Translations under genes and position numbers: made by a program
Source of the DNA: Butyrivibrio sp. AE3009
GTDB lineage: Bacteria; Bacillota; Clostridia; Lachnospirales; Lachnospiraceae
NCBI RefSeq assembly: GCF_000420845.1
Contig: NZ_ATVS01000039.1
Span: 1 to 33,347, forward strand
Direction of reading: 5' to 3'
Length of the DNA: 33,347 bases
The notes under the pieces: model-generated
The model's input: the letters and a program-made list of their open reading frames with translations, nothing else
Databases searched by the model: none
What the model was told of the DNA's origin: nothing
Shown: piece by piece, positions 15,201 to 22,498 of the stretch
Layout of the letters: each line of letters begins with the position of its first letter
Position numbering within the stretch: position 1 is the stretch's first letter

Positions 15201-16391
15201 TTCAGTATCCACCGTTGAAGTCATAACGCTGCCGTCAACGGAGTTAAAGATGAATTCCTTATTTGGCATGTTTAGTCCTGCAGTGGTCAGGCCCCAGTTG
15301 TACAGTGATATGGGATGTTTTTTCTTGTAGCTGTCAGTTCTGTAGTCCTTGTCCCTTGGGTGGTCCATGAACTGAACATCGTTCTCCAAAAATCTCCCCC
15401 AGGTGGTGTCGATGTTGTACCAGGGCCTCTCGGGGTCGGTGCCGCCCTCTACCTTGACGATGTTCCAGGCGTGGTTGATTTCCTTGCTGGTAATGTATTT
15501 GGCAGGGATTCCTGCTTCTCTGGCAAGGCGTAAAAATGCTGTTGAATAGCCCTGACATACAGCTACACCATTTACAAGAGCTGCATATGTTCCGTGAGCA
15601 CCGTAGGCACCATCGTAGGGATTAGGATACTTAATGTTCTTCTGCATATAGTCATCGATCGCACATACCTTTTCATAATCGGAAAGTGCAGATGACGTCA
15701 GGTTAAGCTCAGCCTTGATCTCCTTAACCTTCTCGGTTACCGCTGCTTCCTCAGATGCTGCGTCGCCGTAGGCAGCCCACATGAACTTGATCTCTATGGT
15801 CCAGCCTGAGCTGTTGCCTGAGCCCGATGCGCTGTAGGCGATAAGATTACCCTTGATATAATCGCCGCCGGTGGGATCTGTCTCATTGGAATCCACCATG
15901 GCACCCTCTATCAGCGACTTGGCGTTGAAGCTGCTATCCGTGTATTTATAGGAAGAAGCTCTGCGCTTCATGACCTTCTTGATATCCTCAGCGCTGGCAA
16001 GAAATTCAGCTTCCTCTTCGGAGTCTTCATCAGTGCCCGCATAGAGGTCATATTCGTTTTCGAAATACTCTTTTACTTCCTCAACGGTATAAGTGCCTTC
16101 AAAACCAGGCGCCACATAGTATTCCGTAACCTCAGAAGGTCCCGCTTCAGACGGTCCCTCTTCAGAATGCGCCGTCAGTTCCTCATCCGCCGCCTCAATA
16201 TCCTCCGGTGCTTCGGCATCTTCCGTTAGCTCGATATCTTCTGTAAGCTCGTCCTCTTTTGGCGCCTCTACCTCTTCCTCCAGCATGATTTCTTCTCCAA
16301 AACTTCCTGCCTCCTCCGCATGAGAAGTCATCGGACACATGGACACAGCCGTTATCACAGCCAACACTCCACTCAGTAACCTTTTACGCAT
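12231..16391 (-). CDS. Secreted 1386-residue transglutaminase-like protein with thioredoxin-like, Big_2 and InlB-type repeats
   Basis: A signal peptide (1-25, TSHA-EE) and an acidic ELTED-rich stretch (to about 100) are followed by a transglutaminase-like core with an intact triad: Cys279 (GVAVCQGYS), His307 (NHAWN) and Asp328 (YNIDTTW). Residues 401-520 resemble a thioredoxin/peroxiredoxin fold (KIIVLYYYG...SPFVVMIDENN) but without a CxxC pair. Then come two Big_2 domains (about 533-616 and 617-704), one InlB-type repeat (706-782) and about 600 residues of repeats with a YTG...T.TG.G pattern common in Lachnospiraceae surface proteins. No sortase signal is seen. The ATG at 16391 has AAGGAG upstream. 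The gene follows the GH5 gene by 64 bases with no minus-strand terminator, so they may share a transcript. Cross-linking or hydrolysis of surface proteins is possible; the true activity is unknown. Confidence 0.88.
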   Translation of the reverse strand: MRKRLLSGVLAVITAVSMCPMTSHAEEAGSFGEEIMLEEEVEAPKEDELTEDIELTEDAEAPEDIEAADEELTAHSEEGPSEAGPSEVTEYYVAPGFEGTYTVEEVKEYFENEYDLYAGTDEDSEEEAEFLASAEDIKKVMKRRASSYKYTDSSFNAKSLIEGAMVDSNETDPTGGDYIKGNLIAYSASGSGNSSGWTIEIKFMWAAYGDAASEEAAVTEKVKEIKAELNLTSSALSDYEKVCAIDDYMQKNIKYPNPYDGAYGAHGTYAALVNGVAVCQGYSTAFLRLAREAGIPAKYITSKEINHAWNIVKVEGGTDPERPWYNIDTTWGRFLENDVQFMDHPRDKDYRTDSYKKKHPISLYNWGLTTAGLNMPNKEFIFNSVDGSVMTSTVDTETKTPKIIVLYYYGESNQSAFPAQLFKSLESHKILKSKKIEVYAVDVHNDVDSVKKYMKDNGLGSEIKFAGWNQGSNDAGDYYGVDYSPFVVMIDENNVVQFANAYTSDYITKNFAAYVWDTFMYYLVEDWDHTAVLKSITLDKATMSLTNGESDTLEVSYNPTKTCDDKTVTWTSSDETVATVTSTGMNTATVTATGSGVATITAKCMSKTATCRVTTFTPITGVTLEPERTSAFEGEKIRISAVVSPKKGDVIGGYSWEISDPTVAAITVSDNGDYVTLTGKKAGDTTVTVTADGKTASQAISVISSNVTLDYQGGSAAEGDPLVITGVYGAALGELPVPTYEGHVFLGWYTGKDCTGTKVSDSTRITRYELGESFVLYAGYKEAPEGAMTILPVADQMYTGAALKPAVIVYYGDVKLTAGKDYTVKYTNNKNAYALASTDAGFSEKSAPTATVTGKGNFAGTAAAPFRILPKNLADNDVTVNSSALYLTANGKVQKSTPAVKYGKTALKAGKDYDYSYPDSDDGDYVKAGQNRVVITAKEGGNYTGTRTLIQTIARGDLINISKCKVTIGKSYEYTGSAITPEVTVKSGNTTLTEGRDYKLILSDNIEVGTASVIVSGIGGFTGVKKGGFKITGVSIAKADVTLNEAVHTYNGAAHEPAVAVKLKKTDAASLVEGTDYTISYASNVNKGKASVIITGCGKYTGVAKKTFTIAAAKLDVADVTFANGDAVGLESYVKGGSTPVVTVVSNERTLKAGTDYTLKYSGNNQIYEYKGEDKKAPTVTITGKGNYAGTKKAYFSIVPSKLQDRLDEGAYALAGDVVYSSKAGKWKGAVTVFDSNGKKLVAGTDYLKDIKYTYKETGLEIAATDAASLVEGTEITATITGTKAYEGTVLTADYHIISSDKNIAKGITFKVADKEYTGKPVVLSKSDIIFEAKGKADFTESSFEIVEGSYVANTVKGTAKVTIKGVYPYGGTKTISFKILPKPVN

Positions 16392-16424
16392 CGCCCTCTC
16401 CTTTCAAATTGTGAACATTCTGTG

Positions 16425-16443
16425 ATTGGGGTCTGACCCCAAT
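16425..16443. repeat. Second type of palindrome, ATTGGGGTCTGACCCCAAT
   Basis: A 9-bp inverted repeat around one base, followed on the plus strand by T8. The T-run faces the wrong way to end the GH5 transcript, and no plus-strand gene precedes it. The GGGGTCTGACCCC core resembles REP elements known from other bacteria. It may be an unrelated REP type and occurs only once here. Confidence 0.5.
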
Positions 16444-16455
16444 TTTTTTTATTTT

Positions 16456-17937
16456 TTACCGGAACTTAAGGTAGCCAACGATTTCGCCGGAGGCGAAGGC
16501 TGCCTCATAGGCGGCCTTGGAAGTGGCCGTCTGGGCGGAATTGACGCCTATACGGATGTAGGCGCAGCCCGCCGGGATCTCCACGGTCTTCTCGGTAAAG
16601 CCGCCCCAGTCATTTACCTTGGACAGGAGCTTCCCCCCTGCATCAAACATGTATATATAATGAATCGCCTGAGTCGCCATAGACCCGCTGCGCACAAGCT
16701 GCACATAGAAATTGCTGCTCCCCTCGGCAACCGGGATATTGCCGGAGCCGTCGGTGGTGAGAAGAATCGTTCCCCAGCTCTTGTCCTCCTTGATGGCGCC
16801 CGTAGTCTGATCAAGAGTCTTGTACAGGTAATCCGAACCGTCAAAAACGATCTCAGAACCATTGGAAGTATACGCCACCGGATTCATGATCGCATTAATC
16901 ATATCCTGATTGCAGGTCAGTGCCGTCCTATCCACAATGGCATAATTACTGCCGTTGTCCCAGTAAAAGCACTTGATACCGTGAGCCGCCGCCCTCGCCA
17001 CGTAGTTGGCAGCGTGAATTCCTCTGTACTGCGCCGGCGCATATTTCGTCGTGGATCCCCACTCACCGATTATCACCTTGGCGCCAATCCTCTTGGAAAA
17101 ACTCTCCAGTCCGGAAAAAATCCCCTCCACCGCCTGATCATACTGCTGCGAATAGCAATGCACCGTCACCAGAATTCTATCCTTAACCGAATCCTTCGGA
17201 AGAACAAATTTGTTCAGCGACTCTCCGCTGTTATGATCAAGGAGCGTCGGCACCATCAGCACCCTGTCCGCATTCTTGCCACCGGTGCTGCGAACCGTAT
17301 CCACAAAAACCTGATTCAGCTCATTCATCTGCCTGGCCGCCTTCTCGCCGTACTGCCAGTACTTCACATGATTATCAACCTCGTTGTAGCTCTCAAAGAT
17401 CAACTTGTGATCAGCGTCTGCAAAATAGCTCGCGATCTCCCTCCACAGCGACGCCGCATCGCTCTTAACCTGCGCCAGTTCTTCCTCGGACACCCCTGCA
17501 TAGATCAGCTCCTTGTCATGATGCGTATCCATAAACACATAGAGATTGTCCGCAAGGCAATAGTCAATCACCTCCCTGACCCTCGCCAGCCACTCCTGCC
17601 TGATGTGCAACGTGCCCGTAGCATCCCTGTAGGTGTGGTTGTACCAGGTCACCGGCACCCTGATGGCGTTAAAACCAAGTGACGCCACATAATCTATCTG
17701 CGCCTTAGTCACCTTGGGCTGCCCCCAGATGGTCTCGTGATCAAGATTGGGCTCCCCTACCTTCATGCTCTTCTTGTGATGCGCATCCAGCGAATTCCCC
17801 AGATTCCACCCGGTCTTGATCGCCGCATGCACCGAAGAAGCCGTGACTTCCTCCGCCCTGACCTGTATCGGCCTTACCCCCGCAAGACTTCCCAATATAA
17901 CTGCAACCGCAACAAGCGCTGATATTATTCTTCGCAT
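16456..17937 (-). CDS. Secreted GH5-family glycoside hydrolase (endoglucanase-like)
   Basis: A 493-residue secreted glycoside hydrolase, expected to cut beta-1,4-glucan or a related plant polysaccharide with retention. The signal peptide covers about residues 1-28 (VRA-EE). The TIM-barrel motifs of family 5 are present in order: GWNLGNSLDA (43-52), IRVPVTW (92-98), DTHHD (137-141), the acid/base in YNE (Glu186), HCY (260-262) and the nucleophile in IIGEWG (Glu292). The last ~130 residues form a beta-rich domain of unknown type, perhaps a carbohydrate-binding module. The start is the ATG at 17937 with AAAAGGAG five bases upstream; the ATG at 17958 has no such site. It is the first gene after a palindrome-controlled promoter and probably cotranscribed with the transglutaminase-like gene. 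The exact subfamily and substrate are not certain. Confidence 0.92.
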   Translation of the reverse strand: MRRIISALVAVAVILGSLAGVRPIQVRAEEVTASSVHAAIKTGWNLGNSLDAHHKKSMKVGEPNLDHETIWGQPKVTKAQIDYVASLGFNAIRVPVTWYNHTYRDATGTLHIRQEWLARVREVIDYCLADNLYVFMDTHHDKELIYAGVSEEELAQVKSDAASLWREIASYFADADHKLIFESYNEVDNHVKYWQYGEKAARQMNELNQVFVDTVRSTGGKNADRVLMVPTLLDHNSGESLNKFVLPKDSVKDRILVTVHCYSQQYDQAVEGIFSGLESFSKRIGAKVIIGEWGSTTKYAPAQYRGIHAANYVARAAAHGIKCFYWDNGSNYAIVDRTALTCNQDMINAIMNPVAYTSNGSEIVFDGSDYLYKTLDQTTGAIKEDKSWGTILLTTDGSGNIPVAEGSSNFYVQLVRSGSMATQAIHYIYMFDAGGKLLSKVNDWGGFTEKTVEIPAGCAYIRIGVNSAQTATSKAAYEAAFASGEIVGYLKFR

Positions 17938-17963
17938 AGAATCTCCTTTTTTCTGCATAACCC

Positions 17964-17991
17964 GACATATTAATTCGTGTCATAAAGTCAA
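17964..17991 (-). promoter_or_regulatory. Candidate promoter of the GH5 gene
   Basis: On the minus strand TTGACT (17986-17991) and TATGTC (17964-17969) are 16 bases apart. A start near 17957 gives a leader of about 20 bases that holds the Shine-Dalgarno site. The -35 box lies in the arm of a long inverted repeat. Confidence 0.45.
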
Positions 17992-18029
17992 AATGCTTAA
18001 CATGCCAGCATGTACGCATTTATGACTTT
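17984..18029. promoter_or_regulatory. 46-bp imperfect inverted repeat over the GH5 -35 box, likely operator
   Basis: The outer arms AAAGTCAAAATGC and GCATTTATGACTTT enclose a perfect inner palindrome, ACATGCCAGCATGT (18000-18013). A dimeric or tetrameric repressor binding here would block the GH5 promoter. The identity of the regulator cannot be told from sequence. Confidence 0.5.
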
Positions 18030-18118
18030 TGGCACCTATATCATATTAATTATATGTAAAAAAAGTACATAGCAAACCAAAAAATGTACAAACTTCCTCC
18101 TCAGAATATCTTACCCGA

Positions 18119-18146
18119 TTGTAATATACTCATAATATCGTATAAT
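18119..18146 (+). promoter_or_regulatory. Candidate promoter of the small membrane protein gene
   Basis: TTGTAA (18119-18124) and TATAAT (18141-18146) are 16 bases apart on the plus strand. The leader would be about 260 bases and contain the hairpin at 18214-18245. It is the best plus-strand promoter in this interval, but the long leader leaves doubt. Confidence 0.35.
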
Positions 18147-18213
18147 AGTATTAGCGATACTCGCAATATCGCTACAATTGACTATGCATAGGTCAATCTT
18201 TCACAACACATGA

Positions 18214-18245
18214 GAAGCCGGATGACTGTCCCGTCGTCCGGCTTC
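18214..18245. other. Strong hairpin in the intergenic leader
   Basis: GAAGCCGGA and TCCGGCTTC form a 9-bp perfect stem with a 14-base loop. No U-run follows on either strand, so it is not a standard terminator. It may be an mRNA stability or leader element of the downstream small gene. Confidence 0.4.
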
Positions 18246-18413
18246 GCTTCTGTCCACATCCCCCATATTTCGATAACTTTCATTGGCAAAAAAGTGGAAA
18301 TACAGTCCTGTAATTCTCGATATCAGATATTTTTGTATATCATCATTCCGCCTATAATCATTTCATCAGATAAAGAAATAGTTGTTTCTATACACAATAA
18401 GGAGGTGAGAGTT

Positions 18414-18623
18414 ATGGAAATACTTTTCTTCATTCTTTTTTTCATAATCTTCGGAAAGCTCATAGATTTTGCTTTCAGAGCGTCCTGGAGTCTGATGAAG
18501 GCGATCTTTTTCATCATGTTCCTGCCCCTTATTCTGGTGGGAATGGTTCTGGGCGGAATGGTCTACATAGCACTCCCGATTCTAATAGTTATCGGGTTTG
18601 CAAGTTTATTCAAAACAGCATGA
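18414..18623 (+). CDS. Small hydrophobic membrane protein, 69 residues
   Basis: This is the only convincing plus-strand gene in the window. The ATG at 18414 is preceded by a textbook GGAGGTGA site, and a terminator follows the stop. The protein (MEILFFILFFIIFGKLIDF...) has two or three likely membrane helices: residues 2-15, about 31-50 and 51-66, with a short amphipathic stretch around 16-29. I do not recognise a family. The wider open frame upstream of this ATG has no start site of its own. It stands alone between a divergent GH5 gene and a convergent hydrolase gene. Its function is unknown. Confidence 0.7.
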   Translation: MEILFFILFFIIFGKLIDFAFRASWSLMKAIFFIMFLPLILVGMVLGGMVYIALPILIVIGFASLFKTA

Positions 18624-18665
18624 ACCAAGCAGCATAGATACACAGCACAAACTAAACAAAAAAAT

Positions 18666-18709
18666 AAAGCCAGAGGCTGACGTCCAGGTTGACCGGTCTC
18701 TGGCTTTTC
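18666..18709. terminator. Bidirectional rho-independent terminator
   Basis: AAAGCCAGAG and CTCTGGCTTT form a 10-bp stem between two convergent genes. On the minus strand a T-rich run (TTTATTTTTTT) follows, ending the GH88/GH105-type gene. On the plus strand the shorter TTTTCT run can serve the small membrane protein gene. Confidence 0.8.
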
Positions 18710-18744
18710 TATGTATTCATGTTAATACAGATATCACTATCGCC

Positions 18745-19962
18745 TTACGCTTCCGCAGTCAGCGAAAGCAGCACCGCACCCTGCCCCCAGGGATACGTTC
18801 CATAGGTCTGATAGTGAACTCCGAAATCATCGCAGGAACTAAGAGCCTCCGTTACAATACCATTTGTAGAATTGGCATACATAGACTTCTGCGCTCTGAG
18901 AACAACTTCACGAATCGGAACAGAATCCTCAGAACCACTTCCTGTCGCAGCATCTCCCTCAGCATCATTTCCTTCCACAGCCGTATCTCCCAAAATCCCA
19001 GCCTGCAAGCCCCTCTCCAGCCCATAGGTGATCATTCCGGTCGCCGACATATCAATATGCCCCTCAACCGCCTGCAGCTGCCAGCTGAAACCACCGTCGC
19101 TACGCTGATACTCCGCCGCAAGTTCAGCCAGTTCTTTGTACCAGCCTATTATTTCCCCGCGGTCACCAACTCTGTCATACATAAGAGCTGCCGTCTCCGA
19201 CAGTCCCATCATCAGCCAGCCAAAGGCCCTGCCCCAGCCAAGAAGACCCTTTTTCTCACATCGAAGTCCATCTCCTTCACCGGACCCTGCTTTCTCTTCC
19301 AACAGTTCATAGCCATGATAGTTAAGTCCTGACTTCTGATCCATTCCATATTTTCTGAAACTAAGAAGCTGCTTAGCCGCCTTGTCCAGATATCCTGCAT
19401 TCTCAGGGCTCATCCCGGAATACACCGCATAGAACATGCTGACCTGCCCGATGCCGTCCACAAAAATATTCCTGCTCCTGCCTCCGTTATATAATATCGC
19501 ACCCTCAGCATCCACCGGAGCCTTGTCCAGATATTCCGCAATCCTGTCCGCAGCCTTCTTGTACTGGTCATACCCTGTCATCTCATAGAGCCTGACAAAA
19601 GCCACTCCCGCCAGGGCATCATCCACATAGTCCAGCCTTCCGTCATACTTCTGAAGCCACAGCTGCGTATGTGCGTTAAGTGCATGGAGTATAGCATCAC
19701 GAACCTGAATAAACTTCTCGTTCCCGCTTGCGGCCTCAGCCTTTCCTTCCACAGCCTTTTCTTCGCACCACTTTGCCGCCTGCACCAGCCCCAGCATCAG
19801 CATTCCCGCCGGCCAAAACAGCGGATCCTTGGTCCTCGTACTTCTCCCGATTGCCCTTTTCACCACATCCTTCGCCGCCTGCGCCGGCGTAACATTCATT
19901 ATGTCATGCAGCTGCCTCGCCGCTTCATGTATTATTTTCTTAACCCTATCCTCTCTCGTCAT
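18745..19962 (-). CDS. GH88/GH105-type unsaturated uronyl hydrolase (YteR/YesR-like)
   Basis: A 405-residue glycoside hydrolase of the GH88/GH105 (alpha/alpha)6-barrel type. These enzymes remove the unsaturated uronic acid left on oligosaccharides by pectin or rhamnogalacturonan lyases, by hydrating its double bond. Family-like segments are NIFVDGIG with Asp169 (a likely catalytic acid), NYHGYELL near His216, GWGRAFGW at 242-249 and GHIDMSATGM with Asp304. There is no signal peptide, so it acts in the cytoplasm on imported oligosaccharides, as usual for the group. A low-complexity insertion (about residues 330-350) and an acidic stretch near 225 look variable. The ATG at 19962 has GGGAG five bases upstream. 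It lies between a terminator and REP array G, so it appears to be its own unit. GH105 is the more likely family, but GH88 cannot be excluded. Confidence 0.85.
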   Translation of the reverse strand: MTREDRVKKIIHEAARQLHDIMNVTPAQAAKDVVKRAIGRSTRTKDPLFWPAGMLMLGLVQAAKWCEEKAVEGKAEAASGNEKFIQVRDAILHALNAHTQLWLQKYDGRLDYVDDALAGVAFVRLYEMTGYDQYKKAADRIAEYLDKAPVDAEGAILYNGGRSRNIFVDGIGQVSMFYAVYSGMSPENAGYLDKAAKQLLSFRKYGMDQKSGLNYHGYELLEEKAGSGEGDGLRCEKKGLLGWGRAFGWLMMGLSETAALMYDRVGDRGEIIGWYKELAELAAEYQRSDGGFSWQLQAVEGHIDMSATGMITYGLERGLQAGILGDTAVEGNDAEGDAATGSGSEDSVPIREVVLRAQKSMYANSTNGIVTEALSSCDDFGVHYQTYGTYPWGQGAVLLSLTAEA

Positions 19963-19983
19963 CCCGACTCCCTTTCATTCACT

Positions 19984-20040
19984 AAAGTGACAGGCACTAT
20001 GCCCCACTGAAGTGACAGGCACTTTATTTAACTAAAGTGA
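19984..20040. repeat. REP array G, three units at 25-bp period
   Basis: Units begin at 19984, 20009 and 20034. The first two have the ACAGG centre and the third is only a seven-base remnant (AAAGTGA), which encodes the final residues of the flippase gene. It separates the polysaccharide operon from the hydrolase gene and occupies the place of a terminator. Confidence 0.85.
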
Positions 20041-21554
20041 AGTCTCTCCTTCACCTTCCCCACGAGGTACTTGAACTCAGGGGTGCGTCCGTACAGCACA
20101 AAATAAGTTCCGTTAAAGATCACGGTGATGATAAGCGCCATCAGCACGATAGTGCCATAGTTCATGCTCCTGAGCACAAAAGTGCTCACATAATTGCACA
20201 CTGCCAGCACCGCCACCATACTCGCCAGGTACTTCACTGTATCCACAAAATACTCCCCGGCGCTCCTGTCAAAGCACGCCTTATAAATGATCACCGGCTT
20301 GGTAATATTGGCGATAAGTCCCGAAACCACCGTGCCAATATACACCCCCGTGATTCCCAGCGGCGTCTGCACCAGCACAATAGAGATCACCAGATTCACA
20401 GCGCCCTGGATCAGCGCCAGATACTTGTCCTGCTCGAACACTCCCGCCGCCGTCTTGTAGTTGCTAAGGACAATCCTGTCCCCTTTAAAATAATAATCCG
20501 TCAAAAAACAGTACACCGCCGCCGGAGCCAGTATCCATCCATCTCCCAGCCACACCTTCACAAGGGGCGTCAATAGCACCATAAAGCCCACCGCCGAAAA
20601 GCCGTAGACCCACGAAGCAAAAAAGCGGTAAACCCTGAACATATCGTACTGCTTTTCCTTGGACTCCGTCGCAATAAGATTGCCAAATCCCGAAATAACC
20701 GAATTAAAGATGATATTAACGAAATTGGAAACCGTGCTGACCACCATGTTATAGTTGTCCACAACTCCCGCCATCGTAACTTCGATAAAAGAGGAAATGA
20801 TCAGCGCATCGGTCTGAAGCCTCGCCACATCCCCCACCTTATGGAACACCAGCGCCCCGGTCTTACTCCATACGGTATCGCTCTCCTCCTTAGTCAGCGG
20901 ATCAATATTCCGCTCCCTCAGGTACGGATAGAGCTTATCCAGATACCTCGACACAAATATCTTCTGTATCAGCTGCAGCACCGCATCAACAATCAGGAAC
21001 AGATAGAAATTCCCCGTCGTCAGCACCACAATAATCTGGCAAAAAACCACTGCGATCTTAGTTATCGTATTGATATTCGTCTGAATGTAATTCTTTTGCT
21101 GCGCATTGACCAGGCTGTACTTATAGGCCACAAAATAGCTGCTGACCGTATTGAACAGGAAGATCAGGTAGTACAGCACCATGTCCCTCTTGGTTATGCA
21201 CCCCGGTTTTTTCACCATGTACTCCAAAAAAGGCACCAGCGCAAGGCCCACACCCGCTACCACCATAGCGATCACATGATAGGCCTTCCTGTAGAGCTGC
21301 ATGTAGGACTTGATCTTCTCCTTCTCACCCCTGGCCACCGGCCCGTAGAGCGAGAAATTAAGCGCCGTTCCGATTCCCAGCTCCGCCATATTAAGAATAG
21401 ACAGCACATTGGTGTACAAACTGTTGATTCCCAGCAGCTCCTCATTCAGATGGTGGATAAAAATGGTACGCAAAATAAACGACATCAGCGCTGTCGCTAT
21501 CTGTCCCACATATCCGAATGCTATATTCCTTGCCGCCTGCTTGGTTCTTCCCAT
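20028..21554 (-). CDS. Wzx-like polysaccharide flippase (MOP superfamily)
   Basis: A 508-residue polytopic protein of the oligosaccharide flippase type, with roughly 12 to 14 hydrophobic segments and an N-terminus (KQAARNIAFGYVGQI) typical of Lachnospiraceae capsule/EPS flippases. It should move the lipid-linked repeat unit across the membrane. It is the last gene of the operon; its ATG directly abuts the TAA of the fucosyltransferase gene, so translation is probably coupled. The C-terminus (RLHFS) is encoded by the remnant REP unit of array G, so the original end may have been altered by the array. It could also be described as an O-antigen translocase; sequence alone does not give the substrate. 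Confidence 0.88.
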   Translation of the reverse strand: MGRTKQAARNIAFGYVGQIATALMSFILRTIFIHHLNEELLGINSLYTNVLSILNMAELGIGTALNFSLYGPVARGEKEKIKSYMQLYRKAYHVIAMVVAGVGLALVPFLEYMVKKPGCITKRDMVLYYLIFLFNTVSSYFVAYKYSLVNAQQKNYIQTNINTITKIAVVFCQIIVVLTTGNFYLFLIVDAVLQLIQKIFVSRYLDKLYPYLRERNIDPLTKEESDTVWSKTGALVFHKVGDVARLQTDALIISSFIEVTMAGVVDNYNMVVSTVSNFVNIIFNSVISGFGNLIATESKEKQYDMFRVYRFFASWVYGFSAVGFMVLLTPLVKVWLGDGWILAPAAVYCFLTDYYFKGDRIVLSNYKTAAGVFEQDKYLALIQGAVNLVISIVLVQTPLGITGVYIGTVVSGLIANITKPVIIYKACFDRSAGEYFVDTVKYLASMVAVLAVCNYVSTFVLRSMNYGTIVLMALIITVIFNGTYFVLYGRTPEFKYLVGKVKERLHFS

Positions 21555-22487
21555 TTATACTTCCCTGCCTGTCTCGTCGATCAGAATCCAGCCCTTCCAG
21601 TAATCATGCATGGTATCCGGATCCACCGGCTGATTGTTCCTCATCTTGTAGGTCCTTATCATGACCTTGTCCTGCCTCTGATTCAGCCTTGCTCCCCAGA
21701 AGCTGAAGGTTGAATTGGCGCAGATATTCCCCAGACAATGGTTCATGAGCCTCACGTCCTGAAGGCTGTCCTTTCCCGTATTCCAATCCACAATCGTATA
21801 TTTGGACTCATCGGCAAAATGCTCCCTTGCGTACTCATGATCGCTGGTAAAAATATAGAAGTGCACCTTCTCGTATCTGTCCTCAAAATACTTCATCGCA
21901 CTCTCATAATACTCATCCGTCGCAATATTCCCCAAAATCTTGAAATTCTCCGGATCAAGATAGTCACCACGCCTGATATGAACGCTGACGCTGTTCTCCT
22001 TCTCCATTTTGGAAATAAGCTCCAGATTCTTTTTCTCCAGCTCCGGATCCAAATGCTCGGGGAATTCAAAAAGATTGCACAGATCCCCCATTATATCGTC
22101 GTAGTACTTCTGGCATGCAAAATAGCCAATGATGTACTTATTATCAAGTTCAAAGATCTCCGGATGGAACATCCTGCTCTCTTCAAAGACATTGGGATTG
22201 GCATTGTCTCTGAGTCCCAGCTTCTTAAGCACCTTCCCCGACAGTTTCTGAGCAGCGTTCCTATCAAGAAAAGCAGCCCTCTCCTCCGGCTTACACTCAA
22301 TATAGGGAAGCCCCTTGAAAAGAGCCAGCTCAAACTCTCTTTTGGCCAGCATATTCTTCTGAACCTCGCTGTCGAACCAGGACAGGTCCAGCCTCACCCC
22401 ATCCGGGTGATATTTAAGGAGCTTTCTGTATAAGGCGTACTGCTGCATCTGATTGCCCAGACCGCCTGCTATCTGAATAATAAGCAT
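21555..22487 (-). CDS. GT11 family alpha-1,2-fucosyltransferase-like glycosyltransferase
   Basis: A 310-residue enzyme with the family 11 hallmarks: IAGGLGNQMQQYA at the N-terminus (6-18), HIRRGDY at 170-176 (GDP-fucose binding motif), FTSD at about 213-216 and STFSFW at 259-264. It should transfer fucose, probably in an alpha-1,2 linkage, to the growing repeat unit in the cytoplasm. It sits 11 bases after the pyruvyl transferase gene and directly before the flippase gene. GDP-fucose synthesis genes are not in the window. Some family members use other donors, so fucose is an inference from the family. Confidence 0.92.
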   Translation of the reverse strand: MLIIQIAGGLGNQMQQYALYRKLLKYHPDGVRLDLSWFDSEVQKNMLAKREFELALFKGLPYIECKPEERAAFLDRNAAQKLSGKVLKKLGLRDNANPNVFEESRMFHPEIFELDNKYIIGYFACQKYYDDIMGDLCNLFEFPEHLDPELEKKNLELISKMEKENSVSVHIRRGDYLDPENFKILGNIATDEYYESAMKYFEDRYEKVHFYIFTSDHEYAREHFADESKYTIVDWNTGKDSLQDVRLMNHCLGNICANSTFSFWGARLNQRQDKVMIRTYKMRNNQPVDPDTMHDYWKGWILIDETGREV

Positions 22488-22498
22488 CCTTCATCCCC

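Larger units (their letters stand above)
18030..18413. other. AT-rich divergent control region
   Basis: No gene was found between the GH5 promoter and the small membrane protein gene. It contains inverted repeats: GCGATA/TATCGC around seven bases (18154-18172), ATTGAC/GTCAAT (18177-18197), and a strong hairpin GAAGCCGGA/TCCGGCTTC (18214-18245) without a U-tract. The last two lie in the presumed leader of the plus-strand gene. Confidence 0.45.

Noticed and set aside
16426..17682. 418-codon plus-strand open frame across the GH5 gene
   Set aside because: Antisense shadow of a gene with intact catalytic motifs; no start signals and no recognisable product.
18030..18413. Riboswitch in the leader of the small membrane protein
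   Set aside because: The inverted repeats do not form a recognisable known aptamer and there is no terminator/antiterminator pair; kept only as a structured leader.
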